Shown: in pieces, positions 18,254 through 26,596 of the stretch
Layout: each line of letters begins with the position of its first letter
How positions within the stretch are numbered: the first letter of the stretch is position 1
NCBI GenBank assembly: GCA_900543085.1
Contig: UQQF01000002.1
Coordinates: 36,526 to 100,525, forward strand
Direction: 5' to 3'
DNA from: an uncultured Eubacteriales bacterium
Lineage (GTDB): Bacteria > Bacillota > Clostridia > Oscillospirales > Oscillospiraceae
Length of the DNA stretch: 64,000 nt
The notes under the pieces: generated by a model
Seen by the model: the letters and a program-made list of their open reading frames with translations, nothing else
Told to the model about the DNA's origin: nothing
Databases searched by the model: none
Program-made: the position numbers and the translations under genes

Positions 18254-18292
18254 AAAAAGCCATCTGAAATCAGTCGATTTCAGATGGCTTTT
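18254..18292. terminator. Bidirectional terminator between lysA and the split tRNA-Pro
   Basis: Arms AAAAGCCATCTGAAATC and GATTTCAGATGGCTTTT around AGTC. T-runs on both strands allow it to end the lysA transcript and the minus-strand tRNA-Pro transcript that it abuts. Confidence 0.9.
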
Positions 18293-18336
18293 GGTCCGAG
18301 TGGCGAGACTCGAACTCGCGGCCTCCAGCTCCCAAA
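18292..18336 (-). tRNA. 3' half of a split tRNA-Pro(TGG) gene (attL side)
   Basis: The minus strand reads the anticodon loop TTTGGGA, the 3' anticodon-stem arm GCTGG, variable AGGCC, T-arm GCGAG-TTCGAGT-CTCGC, acceptor arm CACTCGG, then A and an encoded CCA. The 5' half is not here: the sequence beyond 18336 is unrelated. It lies at 53548-53585, where acceptor CCGGGTG and anticodon-stem CCAGC are exactly complementary. The chromosomal tRNA is therefore interrupted in its anticodon loop by the inserted element. Confidence 0.9.
18330..18336 (-). other. Left attachment core (attL), anticodon-loop heptamer
   Basis: TCCCAAA on the plus strand, the complement of the tRNA-Pro anticodon loop. The same core occurs at the internal junction (24436-24442) and at the right end (53548-53554). 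CTCCCAAA (8 bp) is shared by the two outer ends. Confidence 0.85.
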
Positions 18337-18582
18337 TGTGTGTCTGAACCTTCAACTGGCACTCTACCGCCCTCTTTGGCGCTTTCCTCTGCTCCGGCAG
18401 GTCCTCTTTGACACTCTTTTGCCCTGCTTGTTTCAAGGAAAACTTTCTCCTTTTGGGATAGGTGTGGGATTGGATTCTGTATATTAAAAGATGTTCCGCT
18501 CGGTTTGAGAGGGCGATGATAGGGCAGATCACCTCAGGACAGAGGCGCAGAAACTGCGCCGCATAAGCAAAGAATAAAACCC
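18330..18582 (+). repeat. Left-end arm repeat, copy 1
   Basis: A ~250-base sequence starting at the att core and ending near a GCGCCGCATAAGCAAAGAATAAA segment. It is repeated with clear but imperfect identity at 24436-24687. It includes a GGCGCAG/CTGCGCC hairpin (18544-18560). No credible gene lies within it; such arms normally hold recombinase-binding sites. Confidence 0.85.
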
Positions 18583-18727
18583 TGGCGTGTGATACATTGT
18601 CCTTAAAATAGAAAATATGTATGAGGATGCAAAAACTCGTTCATTTTTTGTGATTTCATAAATACATCACAGACCTCCGCCTGAAAGGGCTGGTGTTTGA
18701 ATTAGAGTTTCATATTATCACCTTAAC

Positions 18728-18770
18728 ATATCATATATGATATCGACTCGGTATATCCTATATGATATAC
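18728..18770 (+). promoter_or_regulatory. Twin operator palindromes upstream of the toxin-antitoxin genes
   Basis: A perfect 16-bp palindrome ATATCATATATGATAT (18728-18743) and a second with arms GTATATC/GATATAC (18751-18770) share the ATATC/GATAT half-site. They lie 31-73 bases before the toxin start, as expected for operators bound by the antitoxin. The rest of 18583-18800 shows nothing else recognisable. Confidence 0.7.
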
Positions 18771-18800
18771 TCTGTGTAGATCAAGTTAGGTGGTGATTCA

Positions 18801-19184
18801 ATGGATGTAGAGCTTTATTGCACGCGATCAGGCAAAGAGGTGGTACAGGAGTTTCTGGATAGCCTACCCTCTAAAGACTTGGCAAAGGTGATCCGGGATA
18901 TTGAGCTTCTGGCGTAATATGCTCCCGACTTACATGAGCCCTATACAAAACATATTGATGAGCCGATTTGGGAGCTGCGCTCGAAATTTTCCAGCAACAT
19001 CTATCGTATCTTCTATTTCATCTGGGATGGGAATAAGCTGGTACTGCTTCACGGCTTTACGAAGAAACCCCAAAAAACACCGCCGGCTGAAATTGCGATT
19101 GCAAAGAAGCGATGGAGGATTATCAAAGCCGGACACAATAAATATGCCCAACACAAAAAGGAGGCCGCATCATATGGACTTTAA
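18801..19184 (+). pseudogene. HigB/RelE-type toxin with in-frame stop
   Basis: The frame starts MDVELYCTRSGKEVVQEFLD and continues after a TAA at 18915-18917 with YAPDLHEPYTKHI, WELRSKFSSNIYRIFYF and LVLLHGFTKKPQKTPPAEI. These are the strands and C-terminal helix of the phage-derived Gp49/HigB-like mRNA-cleaving toxins. The usual residue at the stop position would be Glu or Gln (one base away), so a single point mutation seems to have inactivated it. The reading frame downstream is intact, so the loss is recent, or the stop is suppressed. It overlaps the antitoxin start. Confidence 0.8.
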
Positions 19185-19446
19185 GGAGTATAAGGCAAAG
19201 GTATTTGCTGAGCGCCCCGAAGTCAAAGAGGAGTACGATGCGCTGGCGCCTCAATACGAGATCATTCGTGCTGAAATTGAGAGCCGCAGAGCCATCGGCA
19301 TGACCCAAAAACAACTGGCAGAGAAAATGGGGACAGCGCAGGCCAATATTTCCCGGTTTGAAAGCGGAACCTACAACCCTTCTCTGGCCTTTCTGCAGAA
19401 AATGGCAGACAGTTTGGGGAAAACCTTAAAAATATCTCTGGAGTAA
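19174..19446 (+). CDS. HigA-type antitoxin, XRE family
   Basis: 90 residues. An N-terminal helical segment (DFKEYKAKVFAERPEVKEEY) would contact the toxin, followed by a helix-turn-helix: GMTQKQLAEKMGTAQANISR and NPSLAFLQKMADSLGKTL. The ATG follows AAGGAGG and overlaps the toxin stop by 11 bases. It presumably represses the pair through the two palindromes upstream. With the toxin broken it may persist as a solitary antitoxin or regulator. Confidence 0.88.
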   Translation: MDFKEYKAKVFAERPEVKEEYDALAPQYEIIRAEIESRRAIGMTQKQLAEKMGTAQANISRFESGTYNPSLAFLQKMADSLGKTLKISLE

Positions 19447-19449
19447 TTA

Positions 19450-19485
19450 GGGGCGGAGGCGAACAGCTTCCGCCCCCTGATTTTT
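19450..19485 (+). terminator. Terminator of the toxin-antitoxin unit
   Basis: GGGGCGGA and TCCGCCCC arms followed by TGATTTTT, immediately after the antitoxin stop. Confidence 0.8.
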
Positions 19486-19569
19486 AAATGTACATTTTCA
19501 CATTGCCTGTGCCCCCACCTGAAAGGGATGGTTCTTAAATGGAAGCTTCATATTGTCACCATTGTTATG

Positions 19570-19860
19570 TCATGATGGAGCCTTTTGATGTTCAACCTTT
19601 ATATTTGATATGTAGTATAACTCAGATGAGACGGGATAGCATTTACCGGTATAATGAAAGATTGTAAAATTAGTTCCTTCTCCACTCCCAAAAGATTGCT
19701 GAACACGAGATGAATTATATGTGATTTTGTCAAAACCAATATTCTTTATTAATTCACAAATATATTGGTATAACAAACAGTCGTATTTTTCGTGAAAAGG
19801 GGTTTGAAAAACATCAGTTAAGTCTAAGACAAACTGCTGAAACCATTTTGTGTTGCTATA
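19570..19860 (-). pseudogene. C-terminal remnant of a RES-domain protein
   Basis: The open frame runs from a stop at 19861 without a start codon. It reads WFQQFVLDLTDVFQ, then LLYQYICELIKNIGFDKITY, NSSRVQQSFGSGEGTNFTIF and CYPVSSELYYI. RES toxins (NAD-degrading partners of Xre antitoxins) have this end: a helix, GYDGI-Y-SS, G-N-V-F and the terminal strand. The N-terminal half with its catalytic Arg is missing. Probably debris of a second toxin-antitoxin locus. Confidence 0.6.
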
Positions 19861-19868
19861 TCAAAGAT

Positions 19869-19910
19869 AAGGGCCTTTGAAAATCCGCAGATAATCAAAG
19901 GCCCTTGTTT
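19869..19910 (+). terminator. Hairpin beyond the RES remnant
   Basis: AAGGGCCTTTGA and TCAAAGGCCCTT arms with a 14-base loop, then GTTT. The following 156 bases (19911-20066) hold no recognisable feature. Confidence 0.6.
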
Positions 19911-20066
19911 CTCACTTTTGAGAGAAGAGATCGTTGACGAAAGCATATGCCGCCTCGAAGGCATACCACTTGCCTTGTCAGGCCTCGTTCAGATGCCAGC
20001 AGGGACTGAACGTGTCACGGCGTACATTTAACTTTGATCCCGCAGCATTCCCAATGTTCTATGGAA

Positions 20067-21251
20067 TCAATAGTTGTCACTGTGAATTTCAAAGAAGCTC
20101 TTGGAGTACAGGCAGGTGGGACACACCTCCGGGGCGGCAGTGCCCACTACAATGTGACCGCAGTTGCGGCACTCCCACACCTTGACCTCGCTCTTTTCAA
20201 AGACCTGAGCCGTCTCCACATTGTGCAGCAGGGCACGATAGCGCTCCTCGTGGCGCTTCTCGATGGCGGCTACCAAACGGAACTTGGCGGCAAGCTCCGG
20301 GAACCCCTCCTCTTCGGCGGTTTTGGCAAAGCCGTCGTACATATCGGTCCACTCGTAGTTTTCACCCTCAGCGGCGTGGAGCAGGTTCTCGGCAGTGCTT
20401 CCCACACCATGCAGCTCCTCAAACCACAGCTTTGCATGGGCCTTCTCGTTCTCGGCGGTCTTCAGGAACAGCTCTGCAATCTGCTCATAGCCCTCGTTCT
20501 GAGCCACGGAGGAGAAATAGGTGTACTTGTTCCGGGCCTGGGACTCTCCGGCAAAGGCCGCTTCCAGATTCTTCTCGGTCTGGGTGCCGGCGTACTTGTT
20601 CGTACTCTTGACGGGAGCTTCCTCGATCAGTTCAAAGGCGGAGGCGGGCTGCTTGCAGACGGGGCAGAACTCCGGGGCGCTGTCGCCTTCGTGAATATAG
20701 CCGCAGACTTTACATTTCCACTTCTTCATACTCTTTTTTTCTCCTTCTGATATGGGTTCATTACAAGGAATGCGTTCCAACAGTTCTTTTGCTGCCTCCA
20801 CAGGGAAATCGGAGGCGGGCGGCGCGTCCACAAAATTCTGCAGCAGCTGATGGGCGTTAGCGCTCTGAGGAAGCATATACCCGGCCTCCCGGAGCAGGTC
20901 CTCATTGACCAGGCGGACGGATTTTTCCGCGGCTTTCATCAGACGGTACAGACCATCCTTGTCTGTCTGCTCCGCCAGCTGCCGGGCAATGTTCTCCTGA
21001 TCTGCCTTATTTCCGGCCATATGGTTGGCTTCAGTCACCACATTCTGAGCTTTCTTCTGCTGGGGCGGATATTCCGTAGGGACCATGGAGATGGCGCCGC
21101 TGGGACAGGCATCAGCACATATGCCGCAGCCCAGACATTTGTCCACATCAATGATGCTGTTCTCCGTGTCGGTTGCGCCGGTAGGACATACATACAGGCA
21201 CAGACAGTCCTTGGTGCATAACCGCAGATTCCGTACTGCAACTTGCTTCAT
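20067..21251 (-). CDS. Ferredoxin-rubredoxin-rubrerythrin fusion protein
   Basis: 394 residues with four redox parts. Residues 1-55 are a 2[4Fe-4S] ferredoxin (second motif [12 protein letters not shown]). A helical linker runs to about 173. Rubredoxin 1 is at 176-208 ([19 protein letters not shown]). A rubrerythrin four-helix di-iron domain spans 219-346 ([36 protein letters not shown]). Rubredoxin 2 is at 358-388 ([15 protein letters not shown]). Rubrerythrins reduce hydrogen peroxide in anaerobes; here the ferredoxin could feed electrons directly. It is 3 bases downstream of the hydrogenase-rubredoxin gene and part of the PerR unit. Confidence 0.9.
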   Translation of the reverse strand: MKQVAVRNLRLCTKDCLCLYVCPTGATDTENSIIDVDKCLGCGICADACPSGAISMVPTEYPPQQKKAQNVVTEANHMAGNKADQENIARQLAEQTDKDGLYRLMKAAEKSVRLVNEDLLREAGYMLPQSANAHQLLQNFVDAPPASDFPVEAAKELLERIPCNEPISEGEKKSMKKWKCKVCGYIHEGDSAPEFCPVCKQPASAFELIEEAPVKSTNKYAGTQTEKNLEAAFAGESQARNKYTYFSSVAQNEGYEQIAELFLKTAENEKAHAKLWFEELHGVGSTAENLLHAAEGENYEWTDMYDGFAKTAEEEGFPELAAKFRLVAAIEKRHEERYRALLHNVETAQVFEKSEVKVWECRNCGHIVVGTAAPEVCPTCLYSKSFFEIHSDNY

Positions 21252-21254
21252 GGT

Positions 21255-23288
21255 TTAGCCTCTCCCTTCTATTTTTTCAAATTTCCATGCCGGCACCTTG
21301 CAGACCGGGCAGAGCTGGGGAGCACTGTCACCCACATAGATAAATCCGCAGACCGTGCAGACCCACACTTGGGTGTCTTTCAAAAAGGCCTCCCCATCCT
21401 TTTGGTAGCGGTTCAGCAGAGACTCCAGCATCCGGGTGACCTTTTCTCCCCAGACACAGATCCGCTGGGTTCCCCGGTCACCGGCGGCCACGGCTGCGCC
21501 ATTCAACCCGGGATAGCCCTCACTGAGATCCTGCCGGATCAGCTCCAACAGCTTGTCCAGGCTGGGATCGGCCACCGGAGACTGGGCAGCGGACAGATAG
21601 TCCGCAATCTCCCGGAACAGGGCGGCCTCCCGCTCTTTATACTGCTTTTCACAGCCCCGAGCCAGGTTGGAGCAGACGGCAGACAACTCCCCGGCGGACA
21701 GCTGTCTCATCTCGTCCATCTGATGGATGGGGGCTGGCTGTGTTTTGGTCTCAACGGAGGACTGCTGGGGGGCGAAAGCGCTCTTGTCGGCACCGCACAG
21801 GGGACACACCCAGCTCTCCGGCAGTGTTTCAAAGACAGTGCCCTCCTTTGCCTCATCATAGATGTAACCGCAGATTCCACAGACCCATTTTTTCACAGAA
21901 TCTCCTCCCTTCTGATGGATCAGTTCGTTTCGATCCTGGTAGGTGGTGTGAAGCATCTGTTCGGCCAGCGGGCTGAGGGGCTGTCCGTAGAAGGCTTCGT
22001 AGACCTCTTTGATTTCAGGATTTTCATGGCTGGTACGAAGGGTCATGGCGCCGTCCCGCTGATAGAGCGCGGCAATGCGGCTCTTGCGGACCTCGTCGGC
22101 ATTTTTCATGAGATTCTTTGGCTGTCCGCCGCCGCCAATGCAGCCGCCGGGGCAGGCCATGACCTCCACAAAATGGTACTGTTTTCCGCTTTCCTCCATT
22201 CGCCGGAGGAAGGCGCGGGCATTGGCGGTGCCGTAAACCACGGCCACTTGCAGCGTCAGCTCCCCAATTTCCACCTGGGCCTCCCGCACCCCATCATAGC
22301 CCCGAACCGGGCTGAGGTGAAGCAAAGACTCCGGAGCGCGCTGACCGGAGAGATACTCATAGGCTGTGCGCAAAGCGGCCTCCATTACCCCACCGGTGTT
22401 GCCGAAGATGACGCCCGCACCGGAGGCCTTGCCCATCAGGGAATCGTAGGCAGAATCCTCCAGGGCGTCCCAGTCAATTTCCATAGCCTTGGCCCACCGG
22501 GCCAGCTCCCTCGTGGTGATGACTTGGTCGGTGTCCCGTATTCCCTCCACACCGTGGTAGTCAGCGGCGGCGTGCAGCTCCTCCCGCCGGATTTCAAACT
22601 TTTTGGCGGTGCAGGGGGTCAGAGCCACATGGACGATCTGCCCGGGGTCCAGCCCCATCTTTTGGGCAAAGTAGGTCTTCACCGTAGGCCCCTGCATCCC
22701 GATGGGGCTTTTGGCAGTGGACAGGTGCGGCAGCAGTTCGGGGAAATAAATCTCAGCGAAATGCACCCAGCCGGGACAGCAGCTGGTAAACTGGGGCAGA
22801 GGCCGATCCTGTTCCGTAATGCGGCGGATCAGCTCGCTGGCCTCCTCCACAATGGTCAGGTCTGCGGCAAAGTTGGTGTCCAGCACATAGTCTACCCCCA
22901 GAGCCCGGAGTAAAGCCACCATTTTTCCCTCCACAAAGGCGCCGGGCTCCAGACCGAACTCTTCGCCAAGCGAGGCACGGACGGCGGGGGACGTGCTGAC
23001 CACCACCACCTTGTCTGGGTCGGCAATGGCCTTTTGCACCTGGGAGGTTTCATCCCGCTCGGTGATGCTGTCCACTGGGCAGACATTGGCACACTGACCA
23101 CAGTAGATGCAGATAGCCTTTCCTCCGGTTTGTTCCAGCGTGTAAGTGCCGTGTACCCCCATCAGGTTGGTACAGGCCTCTTTGCACATACCACAGCGAA
23201 TACACTTTTCTTCCCAACGAACAATACTTGGATTATCATTCTCGATGGGGACACGAATCGATAAAGGCAAATGGTTCAGTTTCCTCAC
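21255..23288 (-). CDS. [FeFe] hydrogenase with two C-terminal rubredoxin domains
   Basis: 677 residues. Two [4Fe-4S] motifs are at 29-40 ([11 protein letters not shown]) and 60-71 ([12 protein letters not shown]). H-cluster motifs: L1 FTSCCPGW (168-174), L2 [10 protein letters not shown] with Thr replacing the common Met, and L3 [16 protein letters not shown]. Rubredoxin 1 is at 467-505 ([23 protein letters not shown]) and rubredoxin 2 at about 637-672 ([24 protein letters not shown]). It oxidises or produces H2, and the fused rubredoxins suggest electron delivery to rubrerythrin. The GTG start overlaps the perR stop; the ribosome site is not strong. HydE/F/G maturases are not in the window. 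Confidence 0.92.
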   Translation of the reverse strand: MRKLNHLPLSIRVPIENDNPSIVRWEEKCIRCGMCKEACTNLMGVHGTYTLEQTGGKAICIYCGQCANVCPVDSITERDETSQVQKAIADPDKVVVVSTSPAVRASLGEEFGLEPGAFVEGKMVALLRALGVDYVLDTNFAADLTIVEEASELIRRITEQDRPLPQFTSCCPGWVHFAEIYFPELLPHLSTAKSPIGMQGPTVKTYFAQKMGLDPGQIVHVALTPCTAKKFEIRREELHAAADYHGVEGIRDTDQVITTRELARWAKAMEIDWDALEDSAYDSLMGKASGAGVIFGNTGGVMEAALRTAYEYLSGQRAPESLLHLSPVRGYDGVREAQVEIGELTLQVAVVYGTANARAFLRRMEESGKQYHFVEVMACPGGCIGGGGQPKNLMKNADEVRKSRIAALYQRDGAMTLRTSHENPEIKEVYEAFYGQPLSPLAEQMLHTTYQDRNELIHQKGGDSVKKWVCGICGYIYDEAKEGTVFETLPESWVCPLCGADKSAFAPQQSSVETKTQPAPIHQMDEMRQLSAGELSAVCSNLARGCEKQYKEREAALFREIADYLSAAQSPVADPSLDKLLELIRQDLSEGYPGLNGAAVAAGDRGTQRICVWGEKVTRMLESLLNRYQKDGEAFLKDTQVWVCTVCGFIYVGDSAPQLCPVCKVPAWKFEKIEGRG

Positions 23289-23662
23289 ATTCCTTTCTTT
23301 CCAATTTTCTTTCTGCAGTCCTCACATAGATACGTCAATTTCAGATCATAGGACAAAATAGAGATCCCCGCCTTTTGCTCCAGCTGCGCGGTCAGATCTC
23401 CCAGGTCAATGTCCAGCAGTTTGCCGCAGCTTTTGCACACCAGATGGTCGTGGCGCTGGATCCGGTCGTACCGGTCCGGCATTCCCTCTACCGACACCTT
23501 GCGGATCAGGCCATCCTCCCACAGCCGATTGAGGTTGTTGTATACAGAGGCCAGCACAACCGAGGGATAGGTTCGACGAAGCACGTAAAAAATTTCCTCA
23601 GCCGTCATATGACTGTGAGAGGAACTCACAATCTCTAAAATTTTCTTTCCATACTTCGTCAT
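23285..23662 (-). CDS. perR: PerR-type Fur-family peroxide regulator
   Basis: 125 residues from the ATG at 23662 (a GTG four codons earlier is possible). The winged-helix segment is [20 protein letters not shown] followed by [15 protein letters not shown]. Metal ligands are evident: [16 protein letters not shown] and YLCEDCRKK (structural CxxC pairs) and a [11 protein letters not shown] regulatory site. First gene of a three-gene unit with the hydrogenase and the rubrerythrin fusion. A Per-box-like palindrome lies in its own promoter, so oxidised PerR would derepress the whole unit on peroxide stress. Confidence 0.88.
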   Translation of the reverse strand: MTKYGKKILEIVSSSHSHMTAEEIFYVLRRTYPSVVLASVYNNLNRLWEDGLIRKVSVEGMPDRYDRIQRHDHLVCKSCGKLLDIDLGDLTAQLEQKAGISILSYDLKLTYLCEDCRKKIGKKGM

Positions 23663-23677
23663 AGCACCCAACACAAA

Positions 23678-23725
23678 TTTAGAATGATTCTAAAAATATT
23701 ATATTGGTTTTTGAAGTTCCGTCAA
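23678..23725 (-). promoter_or_regulatory. Promoter with Per/Fur-box operator of the perR unit
   Basis: TTGACG (23725-23720) and TATAAT (23703-23698) with a 16-base spacer. Immediately downstream is a perfect palindrome TTTAGAAT-G-ATTCTAAA (23678-23694), close to the PerR consensus TTATAAT-N-ATTATAA. Position and symmetry support autoregulation. Confidence 0.8.
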
Positions 23726-23893
23726 GCGGCAAATCCTCCAAAATAGGCAGGTCTATTTTGGACAGAAAACTGACCCAGAAGACACAGCAGGAACAGTTGG
23801 GGCTTCTCCTTACACTCGCAGCAATGAAATTATAGCTGTCACCGCAGTATCCGTGTGCTCCGACGCTGTCTGTGATCAAATATATGGTCAAAA

Positions 23894-23949
23894 AGCCCTT
23901 CTTAACCAGGTACGGCATCCGCTGCCGCCTGTCCAGAAGGGCTCTTTTT
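23894..23949 (+). terminator. Long-loop terminator-like hairpin
   Basis: AGCCCTTCT and AGAAGGGCT arms separated by 32 bases, then CTTTTT. The 23727-23893 stretch before it holds a small CCAAAATAG/CTATTTTGG inverted repeat (23738-23761) and nothing else recognised. Confidence 0.5.
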
Positions 23950-23969
23950 CATGTTCAGGTTTGGGGTAT

Positions 23970-24194
23970 TGTACCTATGCAGAGGCCGTGGGAGATATCT
24001 GCAAAGAAGTCATTGCCTTTGCTAATACAAAAGACGGCACGCTGTATATTGGCGTCAGCAACGATGGAAATGCCTCGGGGATCAAAAACGCCGACCAAGT
24101 CATTTTGCATCTAAACAAGTGGTATGGCGGTGTGGATTTTCTTGCTTTTGGTAGAAAAGATACAGATGTACTTCGGTTCAAAAACCGGATATGA
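23970..24194 (+). pseudogene. Fragment of an AlbA_2 (Schlafen-type ATP-binding) domain protein
   Basis: The frame contains ICKEVIAFANTKDGTLYIGV and SNDGNASGIKNADQVIL, the characteristic helix-glycine-strand core of AlbA_2 domains. Such proteins normally exceed 300 residues. Here there is no proper N-terminus, and the frame stops soon after, at 24194. Decayed cargo near the right end of unit A. Confidence 0.6.
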
Positions 24195-24269
24195 CAGGCA
24201 AGTTCTATCTCTTTCCGGCAATACAGAATGCGGACAGCTTGTCATGGAAGATGTTTCTATGTAGAGGGC

Positions 24270-24313
24270 GTGTTTGGAATATTTCCGTGTTTGGAATATT
24301 TCCGTGTTTGGGA
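24270..24313 (+). repeat. 17-bp tandem repeat, about 2.6 copies
   Basis: GTGTTTGGAATATTTCC at 24270-24286 and 24287-24303, then a partial GTGTTTGGGA. It lies about 90 bases before the internal att junction and may be a set of recombinase-arm or accessory-protein sites. Confidence 0.7.
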
Positions 24314-24396
24314 TTGCAAAAAATGGAGAAAAAGGGTAGAGAAAAACCGATGCTTTTTGCTGGTGTTTGATGCTCTTTCGCTCTGTTTGGCAGTGT

Positions 24397-24442
24397 TTGG
24401 TCCGGCGTGTGGGGTTCGAATGTCTGGGAATGCAGTCCCAAA
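24397..24442 (-). other. Internal att junction with tRNA-3'-half-like sequence
   Basis: A 46-base segment equal in length to 18291-18336. It keeps TTGGTCC (CCA end), a TTCGAA T-loop-like motif and the TCCCAAA core in the same register, but its stems are not complementary. To its right the arm repeat of the left end begins again. It marks the join between units A and B. Confidence 0.6.
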
Positions 24443-24687
24443 TGTGTGTCTGAACCTTCAGCCGGCACTCTACCGCCCTCTTTGGCGCTTTCCGCTGCTT
24501 CGGCAATTCCTCTTTAGAACTCTTTGGCCCTGCTTGTTTCAAGAAACCCTTTCGTCTTTTGGGATTTGTGTGGGATTGGATTCTGTGTATTAAAAGATGT
24601 TCCGCCCGGTTTGAGGGGCAATGGCAGGGCAAATTACCACAGAGGAGCGGCGCAGGAATTGCGCCGCATAAACAAAGAATAAAGCCC
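24436..24687 (+). repeat. Left-end arm repeat, copy 2
   Basis: Starts at the TCCCAAA core and repeats TGTGTGTCTGAACCTTC and most of the following ~250 bases of 18330-18582. It ends with a CGGCGCAGGAATTGCGCCG hairpin and GCATAAACAAAGAATAAA. The 24688-24866 stretch up to the first recombinase gene has no recognised feature. Confidence 0.85.
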
Positions 24688-24866
24688 TTGCCGCCAGCAG
24701 CCTGAGCACAGCACGTTTCCACACAAATCAATGGCTGCCTCCCCAAAGTTATTTCATTCTACCATGCCGCTGCAACAAAGACAACAGAGGCATACGCTGG
24801 GCGATAAAGTGGTGGCTATTTCCTTCTTTCTGTGGTATTGTTCGTTTGCCAAAAGGAGGCAACGAT

Positions 24867-25577
24867 ATGCAGAACGAAAACAATTACACGGTAGGCCAGT
24901 GGTGCGACCGCTGGTTCTGTGAGAATCAGGCCAGATGGAGCAGCAGCACCGTGGGCGGATACCGCAACCTGATCTACCGCCACATCCTCCCCGGAATCGG
25001 GGGCATCCCGCTGGCGGAGCTGTCAGAAGGAACCGTCACCAGCTTCTATGACAGCCTGCGGAGCCAGGGACTCAGCACCCGAAGCGTCTGGTGCGTCCAT
25101 CTGCTCCTGCGGCGCTGTATGGATGAAGCGGCCCGTGATCAGCACATTCCATACAACCCGGTACGGCTCTGCCAGGAGCCACAAGCTGCAGAATATAAAA
25201 CAGCTCCCTTACGCCTGGGACAGCTCCAACGGTACCTGAACGCGGCGGAAGAGTTGGGTGCACTCCCCCTCATCTACACAGGACTCTCCAGCGGCCTGCG
25301 GCAATGTGAACTCATCACCTTGTCGTGGGCCGATTTTCATATCCGCTGCCGGTACATTCTCAAGGGACAGCGGCTACTGACCCTTAACAGCAGAGCGGAG
25401 CATCTGCTGGAACGGATACCGGAAACCGGCTTCTATGTGTTCCTCAACTCCAAGACCGGATCTCCGTATCAGCTCCACGAGTTTTACTATCTGCACAAGC
25501 GTATTCTAAAACAAGCAGGGCTTCCGTGGGTGGCCTTCCGGAACCTGCAGCGTCAGTGCATGGAGGTGGGGATATGA
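24867..25577 (+). CDS. Tyrosine-recombinase-like protein, truncated before the catalytic C-terminus
   Basis: 236 residues. The N-terminal SAM-like core-binding domain is present (VGQWCDRWFCENQARWSS, YRNLIYRHILPGIGGI), as is catalytic box I (SGLRQCELITLSW). Box II is degenerate: where the partner has FADLRHTC, this protein has FRNLQRQC. It then ends after MEVGI, lacking the HxxR, the GH and the nucleophilic Tyr. It is unlikely to cut DNA alone. AAAGGAGG precedes the ATG. Its stop overlaps the start of a full-length recombinase (ATGA), so the two are co-translated and may act together, for example as a binding-only partner. Confidence 0.75.
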   Translation: MQNENNYTVGQWCDRWFCENQARWSSSTVGGYRNLIYRHILPGIGGIPLAELSEGTVTSFYDSLRSQGLSTRSVWCVHLLLRRCMDEAARDQHIPYNPVRLCQEPQAAEYKTAPLRLGQLQRYLNAAEELGALPLIYTGLSSGLRQCELITLSWADFHIRCRYILKGQRLLTLNSRAEHLLERIPETGFYVFLNSKTGSPYQLHEFYYLHKRILKQAGLPWVAFRNLQRQCMEVGI

Positions 25578-26542
25578 CGCTGAAAGACTATATCCTCCGC
25601 TGGCAGGAGGTCTATGACAAGAACCAGAGCCGTCCGACCACATACGCAGCTCATGGCTACATCTTCAAAAACCACATCCTCCCCGGGCTTGGTGAGATCC
25701 CGCTCTCTGAATTGACCGTAGAGCAGGTGGGAGATTTCCTGGAAGAGCGAAAACACTTTGGCGGTCATCGCCCGGAAAGCCCCGAATATCCGGGGTTGGG
25801 GGAACATACCATGCGGCACATCCACCGGCTTCTCCAGCAATGCCTGGACCAGGCGATGCGGGATGGCTTAATAGCGGAAAATCCTGCCCGGGCGTTTCAC
25901 TACCCCAGGCCCAAGAAGGTCAGCGCCAATGTTCTGACACCGACAGAGGTGGAGGACTATCTGGACGCGGCGGAACGGCTGGGCTACCTCCCCATGTTCC
26001 TGCTGGCGCTGACAGCGGGACTTCGGCAGGGAGAACTGATTGCCCTGAAGTGGAGCGACCTGGACGCAAAGGAGCGGACGCTGACCATCACTGAGAAACG
26101 CTCGGTGGAACGGCGGGAACTGGTGGAGTACGAAGGTGGCACCAGAATCGTCAGCCTGACCCCGGAAGCGGTTGAACTCCTGCGCCTGGAACACGCCAAA
26201 CACCCAGGAAGTCCTCTCATGTTCATGCACCCGGCCACCCAGAGGCCCTACTCACCCCAGATGGTGCGCCGGCTGCACAATGAGATCATCCAAGAGGCCG
26301 GGCTGGATCACATTCGATTCGCTGATCTCCGGCACACCTGCGCCGTCCTATCGCTGCAAAACGGAATGGACACGAAAGAGGTCTCTCAGATGCTGGGCCA
26401 CTTCAGGACCGCAATGACGCAGCAGAACTATGCCCCATACCTGGCCCATATTGCCGCAAAAAGCGAAAGCAAGCCCAATGAAGCATCCACGGAAGATCTT
26501 AGGGAAGCGGCAAATATTCTGGACAATCTTCTGAAATTCTGA
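25574..26542 (+). CDS. Tyrosine recombinase/integrase
   Basis: 322 residues, full length. Core-binding domain: TLKDYILRWQEVYDKN and YIFKNHILPGLGEIPL. Catalytic residues: Arg in TAGLRQGELIALKW, His-x-x-Arg in IRFADLRHTCAVL, and LGHFRTAMTQQNYAPYL with the likely nucleophile Tyr. It lies 890 bases from the internal att junction, the expected place for an integrase of unit B. The preceding truncated recombinase overlaps it by four bases. Confidence 0.88.
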   Translation: MTLKDYILRWQEVYDKNQSRPTTYAAHGYIFKNHILPGLGEIPLSELTVEQVGDFLEERKHFGGHRPESPEYPGLGEHTMRHIHRLLQQCLDQAMRDGLIAENPARAFHYPRPKKVSANVLTPTEVEDYLDAAERLGYLPMFLLALTAGLRQGELIALKWSDLDAKERTLTITEKRSVERRELVEYEGGTRIVSLTPEAVELLRLEHAKHPGSPLMFMHPATQRPYSPQMVRRLHNEIIQEAGLDHIRFADLRHTCAVLSLQNGMDTKEVSQMLGHFRTAMTQQNYAPYLAHIAAKSESKPNEASTEDLREAANILDNLLKF

Positions 26543-26596
26543 TGGATATTCTGCGGAAGGTGTGGTATATGTTTGGGTCACAAGGAGATGATGACG

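Larger units (their letters stand above)
18337..24442. mobile_element. Unit A: integrase-less element (CIME-like) carrying redox genes
   Basis: About 6.1 kb between the outer left core and the internal core. It begins with the same ~250-base arm as unit B but has no recombinase of its own. Contents: broken toxin plus antitoxin, a RES remnant, perR, hydrogenase-rubredoxin, ferredoxin-rubredoxin-rubrerythrin and an AlbA_2 remnant. It fits a cis-mobilisable element left by tandem accretion. Confidence 0.65.

Noticed and set aside
18337..18582. The arm sequence next to the tRNA 3' half as an element-supplied new 5' half of the tRNA
   Set aside because: The minus strand upstream of the loop reads CACACA instead of a complement to GCTGG, so no anticodon stem can form.
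24270..24313. Short tandem repeats considered as a CRISPR array
   Set aside because: Units are directly adjacent without spacers, and no cas genes are present.
24111..24746. 211-codon minus-strand frame across the arm repeat, with a related frame at 18200-18532
   Set aside because: The similarity between them only reflects the repeated att arm; no ribosome site or domain, and it reads through tRNA-like and att sequence.
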